DNA of 49,519 nt from Nostoc paludosum FACHB-159 (GTDB lineage Bacteria; Cyanobacteriota; Cyanobacteriia; Cyanobacteriales; Nostocaceae), in contig NZ_JACJTU010000049.1 of NCBI RefSeq assembly GCF_014698835.1, positions 1 to 49,519 of the forward strand, given 5' to 3'. Numbering within the stretch: the first letter of the stretch is position 1; every line of letters starts with the position of its first letter. A program made the translations under genes and the position numbers. The notes under the pieces are model-generated. The model did not search any database and was not told the origin of the DNA. It worked only from the letters and a program-made list of their open reading frames with translations. Below are positions 32,787 through 41,472 of this stretch, piece after piece.

Positions 32787-33500
32787 ATGAAAAACTATAC
32801 TTTTTTAAAGAAAATTACTACAGCTATTATCATAGCCGTCGTTTCTTTTTCCTGCGAACCTGAAGTTACTAGAAACGGCGAACAGGCAAAAGCGACTGAT
32901 AAACCGAAGCCAGAATCAAATATTATCTATGGCGATTTAGTTATTAAAGAACAATCTGATTATCTAATGATTCCAGTTAGTTTTTCAGACCAGGATAGAG
33001 AAAAGGAAAATAATTTAAGTCTTTCACGTTCTTATGAAAGAAGCAATAACTTGTATAACATCATCTTTTATAATAAGCAAGATGGTGAAGCTCATCTTTT
33101 ATTAAACAAAAAAGCCGTTATTAACTCCTTTGAGTTACTAGAGGTAAAAGCGGCAAATAAACCAATTACAAGAGTTTGGTTATATAAAATTCTTGACCAA
33201 GATACAAACGCAGATAAAAAAATTAACACCGATGATGCGATTGTTGGTTTTATTTCTGATTTATCGGGTAAGAATCTCCAGCAAATTACACCAAACAATA
33301 CGCAAATTATTAATTGGGTTGTTCTTCCCAGTCAAAACGCTATTTTTCTCAAAATCATTAAAGATTCCAATAATGATAAAAAATTTACTGGAGAAGACAA
33401 CACAAATTTTGTCAGGGTGAATTTAGATCGACCGGGTATTGGAACTGAAATTATTAGCGATCGCCTAGAACAAGAAATTAAATCATACATCCTTAAATAA
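32787..33500 (+). CDS. probable lipoprotein with EF-hand-like calcium loops
   Basis: The 237-residue protein has a lysine-rich start and a hydrophobic stretch ending VVSFSC (Cys23), compatible with a signal peptide or a weak lipobox. The following segment is Lys/Glu/Pro-rich. Two calcium-loop-like motifs are seen: DQDTNADKKINTDD at 137-150 and DSNNDKKFTGED at 193-204, similar to EF-hand or dockerin loops. The domain around them is otherwise unrecognised. It follows the HopA1 gene by 489 bases in the same direction, but repeat DNA lies between, so functional linkage is uncertain. Confidence 0.7.
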   Translation: MKNYTFLKKITTAIIIAVVSFSCEPEVTRNGEQAKATDKPKPESNIIYGDLVIKEQSDYLMIPVSFSDQDREKENNLSLSRSYERSNNLYNIIFYNKQDGEAHLLLNKKAVINSFELLEVKAANKPITRVWLYKILDQDTNADKKINTDDAIVGFISDLSGKNLQQITPNNTQIINWVVLPSQNAIFLKIIKDSNNDKKFTGEDNTNFVRVNLDRPGIGTEIISDRLEQEIKSYILK

Positions 33501-33542
33501 TTTCAAGTCTAGTATATATTTTGATTTGTCTAATTTACTTTT

Positions 33543-33565
33543 AGAGACGCGTAAACCGCGTCTCT
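33543..33565. terminator. palindromic hairpin between convergent genes
   Basis: AGAGACGCG and CGCGTCTCT form a 9-bp perfect stem with a TAAAC loop. It lies between the 3' ends of the lipoprotein and alpha/beta hydrolase genes, where it could act in both directions. It belongs to the same family as the elements at 17459 and 28184. Confidence 0.6.
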
Positions 33566-33580
33566 ATTCAACATTTATCA

Positions 33581-34516
33581 TTACGAGAGCGAGAAAACCC
33601 AATCCCGTAACAATTGGTTTACTTTATCGGGTACTTCATCATGGGGACAATGACCGGCTGCTAAAAAATGTTCTGTCAGTTGAGGATAATATTGACGAAA
33701 CTTGCGAGAACGTTCTCTAGCATTTATCCACGGATCTGCTTCTCCCCATAACATTAACAAAGGACAAGTTAATTCCTTGAGTAGCGTGTCAACTTTTTCA
33801 CCTTGAGGGGTGCTAAAAACTGAAACAAACACATCTAATGCCCCAGGATCGTAAGCTGGACGATAAATTTCTTCTACTAGTTGGTCTGTAATTGCGCTTT
33901 TGTCGAGATAAACTTTTTCTAAAGTTTGGCGAATTACCCAACGTTGCCGCACATATTGAAATAGTAGAAACTGGGCTAAAGGTTGTTGAAACATCCACTT
34001 AACCGAGTCACCCAAGAGGTTTTGTAAGGAAGAGGGTTGCTTGGGAGGCTGAATTTGGCTTTGTAAAGCTTCAGGTTCAGGTGTTGGCTGACTTTCGCTA
34101 AATGGGCCAGCGCTATTGAGTAACACTAAGCCAGCCGCACTCTCAGGACGTTGTGCTGCAACACACAAGCTAGCATAGCCACCTAGAGAATTACCTGCCA
34201 AGACTGCTTTTTGGCCGATCGCTTCACTGATAAAATCGTGAAGTTGGTCGCGCCATAAGTCACCACTGTATTGTAATTTTGGTTTTGCCGATCGCCCAAA
34301 CCCCAAAAGGTCGATGGCAAATACTTCAAAATCTTGGCACAATCCCGTGATATTCTTGCGCCAGTGGTCTGTAGAAGCACCAAATCCATGTACTAAAAGC
34401 AAAGGCGGACGTTGCCCTTGCTTTTCTCCGGCACGCACATAATAAACATTGTGCCCGCGCCACTGCCAATATTTACCAGGAATTGGAGTTGTAGAGGAGG
34501 CTGTAGTTGCCTGCAT
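33581..34516 (-). CDS. alpha/beta-fold hydrolase
   Basis: The 311-residue protein has a classic catalytic triad: nucleophile Ser110 in AGNSLGGYA, an acid in MLWGEADPW and a histidine in GHCPHDEVP near the C-terminus. The oxyanion motif is LLVHGFGASTDHWRKN. No signal peptide is seen, so it is cytoplasmic or membrane-associated. The overall pattern resembles the plant and cyanobacterial hydrolases that act on esters of pigments or lipids, but I cannot name the substrate. It is divergent from aroE. Confidence 0.88.
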   Translation of the reverse strand: MQATTASSTTPIPGKYWQWRGHNVYYVRAGEKQGQRPPLLLVHGFGASTDHWRKNITGLCQDFEVFAIDLLGFGRSAKPKLQYSGDLWRDQLHDFISEAIGQKAVLAGNSLGGYASLCVAAQRPESAAGLVLLNSAGPFSESQPTPEPEALQSQIQPPKQPSSLQNLLGDSVKWMFQQPLAQFLLFQYVRQRWVIRQTLEKVYLDKSAITDQLVEEIYRPAYDPGALDVFVSVFSTPQGEKVDTLLKELTCPLLMLWGEADPWINARERSRKFRQYYPQLTEHFLAAGHCPHDEVPDKVNQLLRDWVFSLS

Positions 34517-34599
34517 GATTTAAACAAATGTGAAGTAGCCTTTAATAATTGTAGGCTAGTCAAAGGAGTGGGGGAGCAGGGAAGGCTGGGGGGAAATCA

Positions 34600-34623
34600 C
34601 TAATGACTAATAACTAATAACTA
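34600..34623 (+). repeat. CTAATAA/CTAATGA heptad repeat at the aroE start
   Basis: CTAATGA and CTAATAA units run directly into the aroE start codon, which itself lies inside a CTAATGA unit. Repeats in this position displace any Shine-Dalgarno sequence. An upstream ATG in the repeat hits a stop after four codons. Confidence 0.75.
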
Positions 34624-35505
34624 ATGACTAAAGAAAGATTAATTACAGGCAAAACTAAGCTATTGGGGGTAATTGGACATCCGGTGGAACATTCCCTGTC
34701 GCCGGTGATGCATAATGCAGCGATCGCTCATTTGGGGTTAGATTATGTTTATCTGCCTTTTCCCATAGCACCAGAAAATTTGGAAATTGCGATCGCAGGT
34801 TTTGCGGCTGTTGATATTGTGGGCTTTAGTGTGACGATACCTCACAAACAAGCAATCATGCCTCTGCTTGCAGAAATTACTCCTATTGCTCAAACGATTG
34901 GAGCAGTAAATACTGTTAGCCGCAAAAATGGCAAATGGGTAGGTACAAACACAGATATTGAAGGATTTATTGCTCCTTTGCAGACAACCTATAAGCAAGA
35001 TTGGAGTCAGAAGGTAGCGGTCATTTTAGGCAATGGTGGCGCGGCTAGAGCAGTTGTGGCAGGTTGTCATCAGCTAGGTTTTGCCAAAATTTATGTATTG
35101 GGGCGCAATGTGCAGAAATTACAAGCATTTTGCGATAGTTGGCATAACTCAGCTATAGAAGATAATTTGCAAGTAGGTACATGGGATGAACTAGCAAAAT
35201 TGATTCCTCAAACAGATTTGCTAGTAAATACAACCCCCATAGGCATGTATCCTAATGTTGATGAGTCGCCTTTGAGTGCAGAAGAGATAGCACAATTGCC
35301 CCAAGCTGCCATCGCCTATGACTTAATATATATTCCAAAACCGACGCAATTTCTCAAACTAGCAGAAAAACAAGGTGCAATTGCCATCGATGGCTTAGAA
35401 ATGTTAGTCCAACAAGGGGTAGCAGCATTAAAAATCTGGTTACAGCAAGAAACTGTGCCTGTAGAAGTCATGCGCCAAGCTTTACAAAATCACCTGGGTT
35501 TATAG
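34624..35505 (+). CDS. aroE: shikimate dehydrogenase
   Basis: The 293-residue enzyme reduces 3-dehydroshikimate to shikimate with NADPH in aromatic amino acid synthesis. Substrate residues are in GHPVEHSLSPVMHNAA (near 19-33), catalytic Lys75 is in TIPHKQAIM, Asn96 in GAVNTV and Asp111 in GTNTDIEGF. The nucleotide loop GNGGAAR is at 136-142. The length and motifs are complete. Its start lies in a heptad repeat. The 3' end overlaps the converging sensor kinase gene by 16 bases. Confidence 0.96.
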   Translation: MTKERLITGKTKLLGVIGHPVEHSLSPVMHNAAIAHLGLDYVYLPFPIAPENLEIAIAGFAAVDIVGFSVTIPHKQAIMPLLAEITPIAQTIGAVNTVSRKNGKWVGTNTDIEGFIAPLQTTYKQDWSQKVAVILGNGGAARAVVAGCHQLGFAKIYVLGRNVQKLQAFCDSWHNSAIEDNLQVGTWDELAKLIPQTDLLVNTTPIGMYPNVDESPLSAEEIAQLPQAAIAYDLIYIPKPTQFLKLAEKQGAIAIDGLEMLVQQGVAALKIWLQQETVPVEVMRQALQNHLGL

Positions 35506-38500
35506 TTCGTTTCTGACGAGCTTGCGTTGCCCTGGATAAAAGTAATTTTAAATTCTGTTCCCTGGTGGCTATTAATCTCAATGTTTCCCCTTAACTGCTT
35601 CGTTAATCCTTGGATCAGGCTGATACCAAGTGTTTTGGTTTTTTTGCAATCGAAGTCGGCAGGTAGACCAATGCCATTATCCCGAACAATCAGCGTTAAA
35701 TTGCGTTCGTGCTGCTTCTGTATAAGAGGTTTATTTTCTTGATATAACCTCACCTCAATTTCGCCTATACGATTGTTAGGAAAAGCATATTTTAATGAAT
35801 TAGAAACTAATTCATTGATAATCAAACTGCAAGGAATTGCAGTTTCAATGTCTAAAATAGTATTATCAACTTGAATATTTAGTTTAATTTGACTGGATTT
35901 AACATTGTAAGAATCAAATAAATTACTAGTTAAATCTGGAATGTATTGAGCAAAATTAATATTCGCTAAATCTTCAGAGCGGTAGAGTTTTTCGTGAACT
36001 AAAGCTATGGAACCAATGCGGTTTTGGCTATCGCGCAAAATTGCAGTGGCTTGAGGATCTTCCGTGCGCCTACACTGCATTTGCAGTAAACTACTGACAA
36101 TTCCTAAATTGTTTTTCACGCGATGGTGAATTTCTTGAAGTAATACTTCCTTTTCTTTCAAAGAAGCTTTAATTTTTTCCTTAGCTTGCTTGTGTTCGGT
36201 GATGTCTTGATGAACAGCGACTATAACTTTTCCATACTCAGGATGATCGAAAATAGATGCGGTGGCACTACACCAGAAGGGAGTACCATCTTTTTTGACA
36301 TTATGAACTTCATAGGTAGCTTCACCATGTTCAAAGATAATGCTTCTAATTGCTTGATTCACGTCTTCAGGGGTAGTGTGTTCATCCCCATAATTGACAA
36401 TTGACACATGCTTACCTATTAGCTCATCAGAGTCATAGCCAAACATTTGCTCAAATTTGGGGTTGGCGTAGACAAAGATTCCATTATCAACTCCCACTAA
36501 ACAAATTCCCTCTGCGATGTTGCGAGTAATTACTGCTTGCAGTTCCAACATTTGTTCGACGCGTTTGCGTTCAGTAATCTCAACTACAACAATACCAATA
36601 CCTATGGGTTGACTTTCTTCAGACAGAATAGGGAAGTAAGAAGCTAGCCAAGTCCGAATTACACCAGGGAGTTTTGGAGTTTCTCCGCTAAGTTCAAAAT
36701 CCAGAATTGCTTCTCCTGTTGTCAAAACATGTTCAAATAGCTTTTGCTGTTTTGGTGCTATGTCGGGGATAATGTCCCACGGTGTCTTGCCAATATGTCC
36801 TGTTGCTGAAATGCCGTTGATTTCTGCTAATGCTTCGTTAATGAATAAGTAACGCGTTTCCCGATCGAGAATAGTTATGCCAATGGGTGCACTAATGATG
36901 AAAGCATCCAATAACTGTTGTTTGTAAGCTAGTTCTCGCTCCAGAATCTTACGTTCTGTAATATCTAGGATGGCTCCATACAGCCTAATAGTCTGTCCTT
37001 GAGGATTGTAAGCTACCTCTGCTTTCGACTCAAGGTAGCGCAATGAGCCATCGGGTCGAACAATGCGATATTCGAGATTAAAAGGTTTTCCCTTGGCGAT
37101 CGCTTGTACTAACTGCTTCTGCAACTTTGGGCGATCTTCTGGGTGAACCATCTGGATAAATTCCGCTTGTGTGGGTGCTGATTGAGAGGGATTCAGACCG
37201 AAGATGCAAAAGGTTTCGGCTGACCAAATTTGTTTTTGAGGTGCTAAGTGCCATTCCCAACTGCCCATATGGGCAATTTTTTGAGCAGCCGCTAGCAGGG
37301 TTTCACTACGTTGGAGTTGTTCTTTTGCCTTTTGACCTTTGATGAGTGCGGTTTCTCGTTCTGTAACGTCTTGGGAAGTGCCATAAAGGCGAATGACTTT
37401 TCCATCACCATTGAATTCTGCATAGCCAATTTCCTCAATATAAATAGTAGACTCATTGGGAGACGCACGCAGAATGAGTTTGTAAGATTCCCCTGTTGAG
37501 ATTGCCTGCTCAATTGCTTGGGCTAATTTCCCTGCGTCTTCTGGGTAATACATTTGCAAAATTTCTTGATAGTTCGGCTCTGATTTAGCCGGATCTCTAC
37601 CGAACAGTTCAAAAAGCTGCTTTGACCACCTAATTTTTTGACTGGCAATCTCAAATTCCCAATTACCAAGACGGGCAACTAGTTGAGATTCTTCTAATAA
37701 AGCTTTACTTTTGCGTAATGTTTCTTCAGTGTGCTTCAATTCGGTGACATCAACCACCAATCCATCCCAGGCTACACGACCATCCGGCAACTTTCGTGGC
37801 ATAGAACGAAAATGAAACCATTTAAGCTGACCACTGGGCGTTAGAATTCGCAGTTGGATATCAAACACCGACAGTTCCCGCCAAGATTTATCAACTGCTG
37901 CCTGGAGGGGTGGCAAATCCTCTGGGATAACTTGGCGATATAGCAAACTTGAATCTTTAAGTGCATCTTCCGCTTTAACTTGTGTCAGTTTTTCAATTCC
38001 CGTACTTAGATAATAAAAGCGATCGCTTCCATCTAGTTCACGAGTTACTTGATAAATCGCTCCATTGGGCAGATTATCCCCAATTCCTCGCAACATAACT
38101 TCACGCTCTTGCAATGCCATCTCTGCTTGCTGGCGTTCCCTGATTTGACGCTCCAGTTCTCGGTTTGCAGCCTCCATTTGTCCAGAACTAGGTAAGGCAA
38201 GTACAGTTGGTATTAATTCTATTAACATCAGAGATGTATACAGCGATACCAAGGCAGTGATAGCTTTGATACAACCACTTAACCAATAAGTTGGATACCA
38301 GAGCGTCCAAATCTCCGCCAGGTGGCTAGTACCACAAGTCAGGATAAATATGGCAAATAGTAAAACTACTGAGTTAAAAGGCAAATTTCGACGCTTGCGG
38401 ACAAAATAAACTAATGTGACGGGAATTGAATAATAAGCAAGTGCAATTAAAAAGTCAGACGCAATATGCAACCCTACTAACTCTGGTTTCCAAAGATAGC

Positions 38501-38558
38501 AATGTCCGTGGGGAACAAACTGTTTATAAGCAACAAGAGTTTTCAAAAGTTCCTGCAT
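35490..38558 (-). CDS. ethylene-receptor-like sensor histidine kinase with five PAS domains
   Basis: The 1022-residue protein starts at ATG 38558. The first ~115 residues form three membrane helices of the ethylene-binding type. Asp35, Tyr42, Pro46, Cys75 and His79 match plant ETR1 Asp25, Tyr32, Pro36, Cys65 and His69 with a constant offset of ten; Cys and His bind copper in ETR1. The family member SynEtr1 of Synechocystis binds ethylene. Five PAS/PAC units follow from about 150 to 780 (each ending in VTELK, VTERE, ITERK, ITERK or ITEHK). The kinase is of the HisKA_2 type, with EIHHRVKNNLG (His811/812), then an ATPase domain with NELVSNSLKYAF and DNGIGLP. It should pass phosphate to an unlinked response regulator. 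The gene tail overlaps aroE. Confidence 0.92.
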   Translation of the reverse strand: MQELLKTLVAYKQFVPHGHCYLWKPELVGLHIASDFLIALAYYSIPVTLVYFVRKRRNLPFNSVVLLFAIFILTCGTSHLAEIWTLWYPTYWLSGCIKAITALVSLYTSLMLIELIPTVLALPSSGQMEAANRELERQIRERQQAEMALQEREVMLRGIGDNLPNGAIYQVTRELDGSDRFYYLSTGIEKLTQVKAEDALKDSSLLYRQVIPEDLPPLQAAVDKSWRELSVFDIQLRILTPSGQLKWFHFRSMPRKLPDGRVAWDGLVVDVTELKHTEETLRKSKALLEESQLVARLGNWEFEIASQKIRWSKQLFELFGRDPAKSEPNYQEILQMYYPEDAGKLAQAIEQAISTGESYKLILRASPNESTIYIEEIGYAEFNGDGKVIRLYGTSQDVTERETALIKGQKAKEQLQRSETLLAAAQKIAHMGSWEWHLAPQKQIWSAETFCIFGLNPSQSAPTQAEFIQMVHPEDRPKLQKQLVQAIAKGKPFNLEYRIVRPDGSLRYLESKAEVAYNPQGQTIRLYGAILDITERKILERELAYKQQLLDAFIISAPIGITILDRETRYLFINEALAEINGISATGHIGKTPWDIIPDIAPKQQKLFEHVLTTGEAILDFELSGETPKLPGVIRTWLASYFPILSEESQPIGIGIVVVEITERKRVEQMLELQAVITRNIAEGICLVGVDNGIFVYANPKFEQMFGYDSDELIGKHVSIVNYGDEHTTPEDVNQAIRSIIFEHGEATYEVHNVKKDGTPFWCSATASIFDHPEYGKVIVAVHQDITEHKQAKEKIKASLKEKEVLLQEIHHRVKNNLGIVSSLLQMQCRRTEDPQATAILRDSQNRIGSIALVHEKLYRSEDLANINFAQYIPDLTSNLFDSYNVKSSQIKLNIQVDNTILDIETAIPCSLIINELVSNSLKYAFPNNRIGEIEVRLYQENKPLIQKQHERNLTLIVRDNGIGLPADFDCKKTKTLGISLIQGLTKQLRGNIEINSHQGTEFKITFIQGNASSSETNYKPR

Positions 38559-38962
38559 CAATTTGCCTCAAACACAATTTGTCTGGGAGAATTAGTAGTC
38601 AATTATACTTAAAATGTTGAGAATTCTATGATTTGTAGCTATTTTCAGGTAAATAGACCACACAGTAGAGGCGTAAGGCCTTGCGCCCCTACGACATACG
38701 TGGTTCAAATACATGAAAAAGGTTGTAAATGCGATCGCAGCTCGTCTTAAAGCGAGGCATAGGCAAACAAGGGGACAAGCGGAAATTTAGAACGTTTTGC
38801 TACCGAAAGAAAGACTTTTTAAACTCCCTAAATTGACATAATGATAGCTCTAGGCTCCTATTCGCGTTCTTCATTTACCTGAAATAAGCTGTAAATATTG
38901 CAACTCACAGCATTGGCGGAGAGATTGTACTTTTTGGAATCATTATTATTCTTGTTTCATAC
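38559..38962. other. divergent intergenic region
   Basis: No gene is seen. It has a stem-loop of the GTAGAGGCG...CGCCCCTAC type (38665-38692, with one mismatch and one wobble) and a HIP1 site. Promoters for the sensor kinase and the esterase must lie here; a TTGACA at about 38834 lacks a good -10 box. Confidence 0.5.
38665..38692. repeat. imperfect palindrome GTAGAGGCG...CGCCCCTAC
   Basis: A 14-bp stem is formed, with a single A-C mismatch and one G-U pair. It is a looser relative of the hairpins at 28184 and 33543 in having GTAGAG-type outer arms, but it sits between divergent genes rather than at a 3' end. Confidence 0.5.
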
Positions 38963-40174
38963 ATGTTCTTTAAACCAAAAAAACTTTTATCATGGCTTGC
39001 ATTATTAGCAAGTTTTACAAACCTATTTCTTAGTTCTTGGATTATACTTCCTGCTCCAAATATGTTTTTACTCACCCTAGCAGTAGGAGCACCAGAAGTC
39101 AGTCCTTGGTTATTTTTATTAAATTTACTCTGTTTATTGCTTTCTTTTTTCTCCATACGTCGGCGTAAAATACGGCGTTTAGCTTGCACTGCAAGTTTAA
39201 TCGGATTGCTAATTTGTGGATGGGTGCTAGTGAATATTCCTTTCACTCAAATGCAGATGGATAAAGCGATGAAACAAGAATTAGGAGCAAATTATCTAGA
39301 AAAAATTCCAGTTCAACTAAGCGCCAAAATGCAAACTCATCCTTTTAACTTAGTTAATTCTTTCCGGGGTATTGCATTAGGAAAAACGCGCCATCAAAAA
39401 GATATTATTTTTGCTAATCCTGCGGGAGTGCCTTTAAAAATGGAAGTTTACCAACCGCCGGAGGTGGGAAAATATCCAGCAGCGATCGTAATTTATGCTG
39501 GAGCTTGGCAGCGTGGCAATCCTAGCGCTAATGCTGAGTTTAATCAATATATTGCTCATCAGGGATATACAGTATTTGCGATCGCTTACCGACACGCACC
39601 TAAATATCAATTTCCATCTCAGTTAGATGACGTGCGTACAGCCCTAAATTTTATTCGCAAACATGCAGCCGAATATGAAGCCGATCCAGAACGTATTGTA
39701 CTTTTAGGACGTTCTGCCGGTGCACACCTAGCAATGCTAGCGGCTTATCAACCCGATGCACCACCCATCCGTGCTGTAGTCAGCTATTACGGGCCTGTTA
39801 ATTTAACTGAAGGATACAAAACACCGCCAAGTCCCGATCCTATTAATAGCCGCGCTGTTTTAAGAGCATTTCTTGGTGGTTCTTTAGAAGAATTACCTAA
39901 TCAGTATCGAATAGCTTCACCAATAAATTACTTAACGCATCCTTTACCGCCAACTTTATTAATTTACGGAAGTCGCGACCATTTGGTACAAGCTCGATTT
40001 GGCAGACAGATGTATGAACGTTTACATGATTCTGGTAACACTGCGATTTTCCTAGAAATCCCTTGGGCAGAACACGCTTTTGATGCTGTATTTAATGGTG
40101 TGAGCAATCAATTAGCGCTGTATCATACTGAGAGGTTTTTGGCTTGGGCGTTGGGTATTGGGAATGGGGCATAG
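38963..40174 (+). CDS. membrane-anchored esterase/lipase (alpha/beta hydrolase)
   Basis: The 403-residue protein has about three hydrophobic helices in the first 92 residues, separated by a basic RRRKIRR loop. A soluble alpha/beta hydrolase domain follows from about 135. The nucleophile Ser251 lies in LLGRSAGAHLAM, the oxyanion region in IVIYAGAWQRG, an acid in LLIYGSRDHLV and the histidine in WAEHAFD near the end. The pattern matches carboxylesterases of the BD-FAE or hormone-sensitive-lipase type. The last residues (LGIGNGA) are encoded by TTGGGTATTGGG repeat DNA. The substrate is unknown. Confidence 0.88.
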   Translation: MFFKPKKLLSWLALLASFTNLFLSSWIILPAPNMFLLTLAVGAPEVSPWLFLLNLLCLLLSFFSIRRRKIRRLACTASLIGLLICGWVLVNIPFTQMQMDKAMKQELGANYLEKIPVQLSAKMQTHPFNLVNSFRGIALGKTRHQKDIIFANPAGVPLKMEVYQPPEVGKYPAAIVIYAGAWQRGNPSANAEFNQYIAHQGYTVFAIAYRHAPKYQFPSQLDDVRTALNFIRKHAAEYEADPERIVLLGRSAGAHLAMLAAYQPDAPPIRAVVSYYGPVNLTEGYKTPPSPDPINSRAVLRAFLGGSLEELPNQYRIASPINYLTHPLPPTLLIYGSRDHLVQARFGRQMYERLHDSGNTAIFLEIPWAEHAFDAVFNGVSNQLALYHTERFLAWALGIGNGA

Positions 40175-40189
40175 GGTATGGGGCAAGCA

Positions 40190-40357
40190 GGAGGTGTGGG
40201 AGGTGTGGGAGGTGTGGGAGGATGGGGAAGCATTAATTCTCTTTCCCCCCACACTCCCCTCTCCCCCCACACTCCCCTCTCTCCCCACACTCCCCACACT
40301 CCCCACACTCCCCACACTTCCCCATCTCCCCACTCCCCATCCCCCTCATCTCCCCAC
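40190..40357. repeat. GGTGTGGGA/CCCACACTC inverted repeat block, copy 3
   Basis: The left arm GGTGTGGGA units lead to GGATGGGGAAG, a variant core (CATTAATTCTC) and TTTCCCCCC, then many ACACTCCCC units on the right. It follows the esterase gene by about 15 bases. It shares flanks with the copies at 9491 and 19571 but not the core. Confidence 0.8.
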
Positions 40358-40362
40358 ATTTG

Positions 40363-40995
40363 CTACCTCTGACACCAGCGCCAGTTATAGCGATTCCATT
40401 CGTAGATTCCTTGAATTTCATACTCAGCGCCGTTGAAGAAGCGGACGACGCAATTAGTACAGGAGTTACCGGGTAGGCGTAGCCCATCGTAGACATCGCT
40501 AATTTCATTAACCTGAATCACTATGGAAGGAAACCACTCCGGTTTACATGGGCCATCTTCTTGCACCCATTCCCATAATGCATTGCAAATTTCAATGCGA
40601 TCGCCTACTTTTAACTTCAATGCATCTTCTAAATAACAATACTTATCAAAATGGTACGACTCAACACGGTTGAGCCACTCTAAACCGTAGTGTTGACGGA
40701 TAAATTGTACTGTTCCAGAGTCATTTTCCAACAGCCAATCATTGAGTAATTGTACTTTCCAAGTACGGTTACGTTGTTCCTCGGTTTTCACAAACTCTAA
40801 AAAGGTTTCTAATTCCTCTGGGCTAAGTTCGTCCAAGGGATTAGCAATATCTGACGCCCCAGAGTTAGAATTTTCCTGAATTTGCTCAACGAATTGCAAT
40901 AATATCTCTTTCTGCGCGTCAGTGAGAGGACAGCCTACAGCATCACAACTATTAAAGGCTGCTTGCATAGCTGTTTCAATCTCATCTGGTGTCAT
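40363..40995 (-). CDS. conserved-looking soluble protein of unknown function
   Basis: The protein is 210 residues from ATG 40995, preferred over TTG 41010. It has no signal or membrane segment. The N-terminal ~75 residues are acidic and helical (TPDEIETAMQAAFNSCDAVG, then LSPEELETFLEFVKTEEQ). The C-terminal half has LKLKVGDRIEICNALWEWVQ and a Cys/Trp-rich end (SCTNCVVRFFNGAEYEIQG then YEWNRYNWRWCQR). No catalytic motif is recognised. It appears to be a real gene from composition and length; its end abuts repeat DNA. Confidence 0.7.
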   Translation of the reverse strand: MTPDEIETAMQAAFNSCDAVGCPLTDAQKEILLQFVEQIQENSNSGASDIANPLDELSPEELETFLEFVKTEEQRNRTWKVQLLNDWLLENDSGTVQFIRQHYGLEWLNRVESYHFDKYCYLEDALKLKVGDRIEICNALWEWVQEDGPCKPEWFPSIVIQVNEISDVYDGLRLPGNSCTNCVVRFFNGAEYEIQGIYEWNRYNWRWCQR

Positions 40996-41472
40996 AAAAA
41001 TTAATAGCAATCGTAGGTTTGTTTACTTAATTATTACAAATGTTAAATTAAAGTTTCCAATCAACCTGTAGTTATATCAGGTTTGATTAAAGACTTATCA
41101 TTAGGGTGTAATGGATAGTGCCAACACTTTCAGGTAAAAACAGGAAAAAAATGTGAGCAATTGTTAGCATTTTTCTATCGGAAATCGCTATGACTCAAAC
41201 TCAGCATCCAACAAAATTCCTGAGTTTTGAGGAATTTCTGGCTTATGGCGATCGCACAGATAGCCGCTACGAATTAGTGGATGGCGAACTAGTAAAGATG
41301 CCAACAAGGGGGGGGAGGGGGCAGACGAACCACAGGGGGCAAAGAAAATAATTCTTCACTACTTACTTCTACGCTCTGAACTCGTCAATCAATCGTCATC
41401 AATCAATCGTAATTCCGTTGTAAGCTGAGGTTATAAGTTACAGAATTATTGAATTAAATTACGGAGTCTTGT
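40996..41472. other. intergenic region with a second Uma2 relic
   Basis: The only gene-like sequence is the truncated Uma2 fragment at 41190-41351. The upstream part is AT-rich. A duplicated ATCAATCGT (near 41388-41410) precedes the next gene. Confidence 0.55.
41190..41351 (+). pseudogene. truncated Uma2-family (DUF820) relic
   Basis: The reading begins KFLSFEEFLAYGDRTDSRYE then LVDGELVKMPT, which is the conserved start of Uma2/DUF820 proteins. At codon 40 it enters AAGGGGGGGAGGGGGCAG repeat DNA and stops at codon 54. The catalytic D-(D/E)XK part is missing. It is therefore broken by repeat insertion or deletion rather than simply by a point mutation. Confidence 0.8.

Noticed and set aside
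38834..38862. TTGACA as a promoter for the esterase
   Set aside because: The best -10 at 17-base spacing matches TATAAT at only three positions.
40112..40508. Open frames over the repeat block after the esterase gene
   Set aside because: Same repeat-driven composition; not genes.
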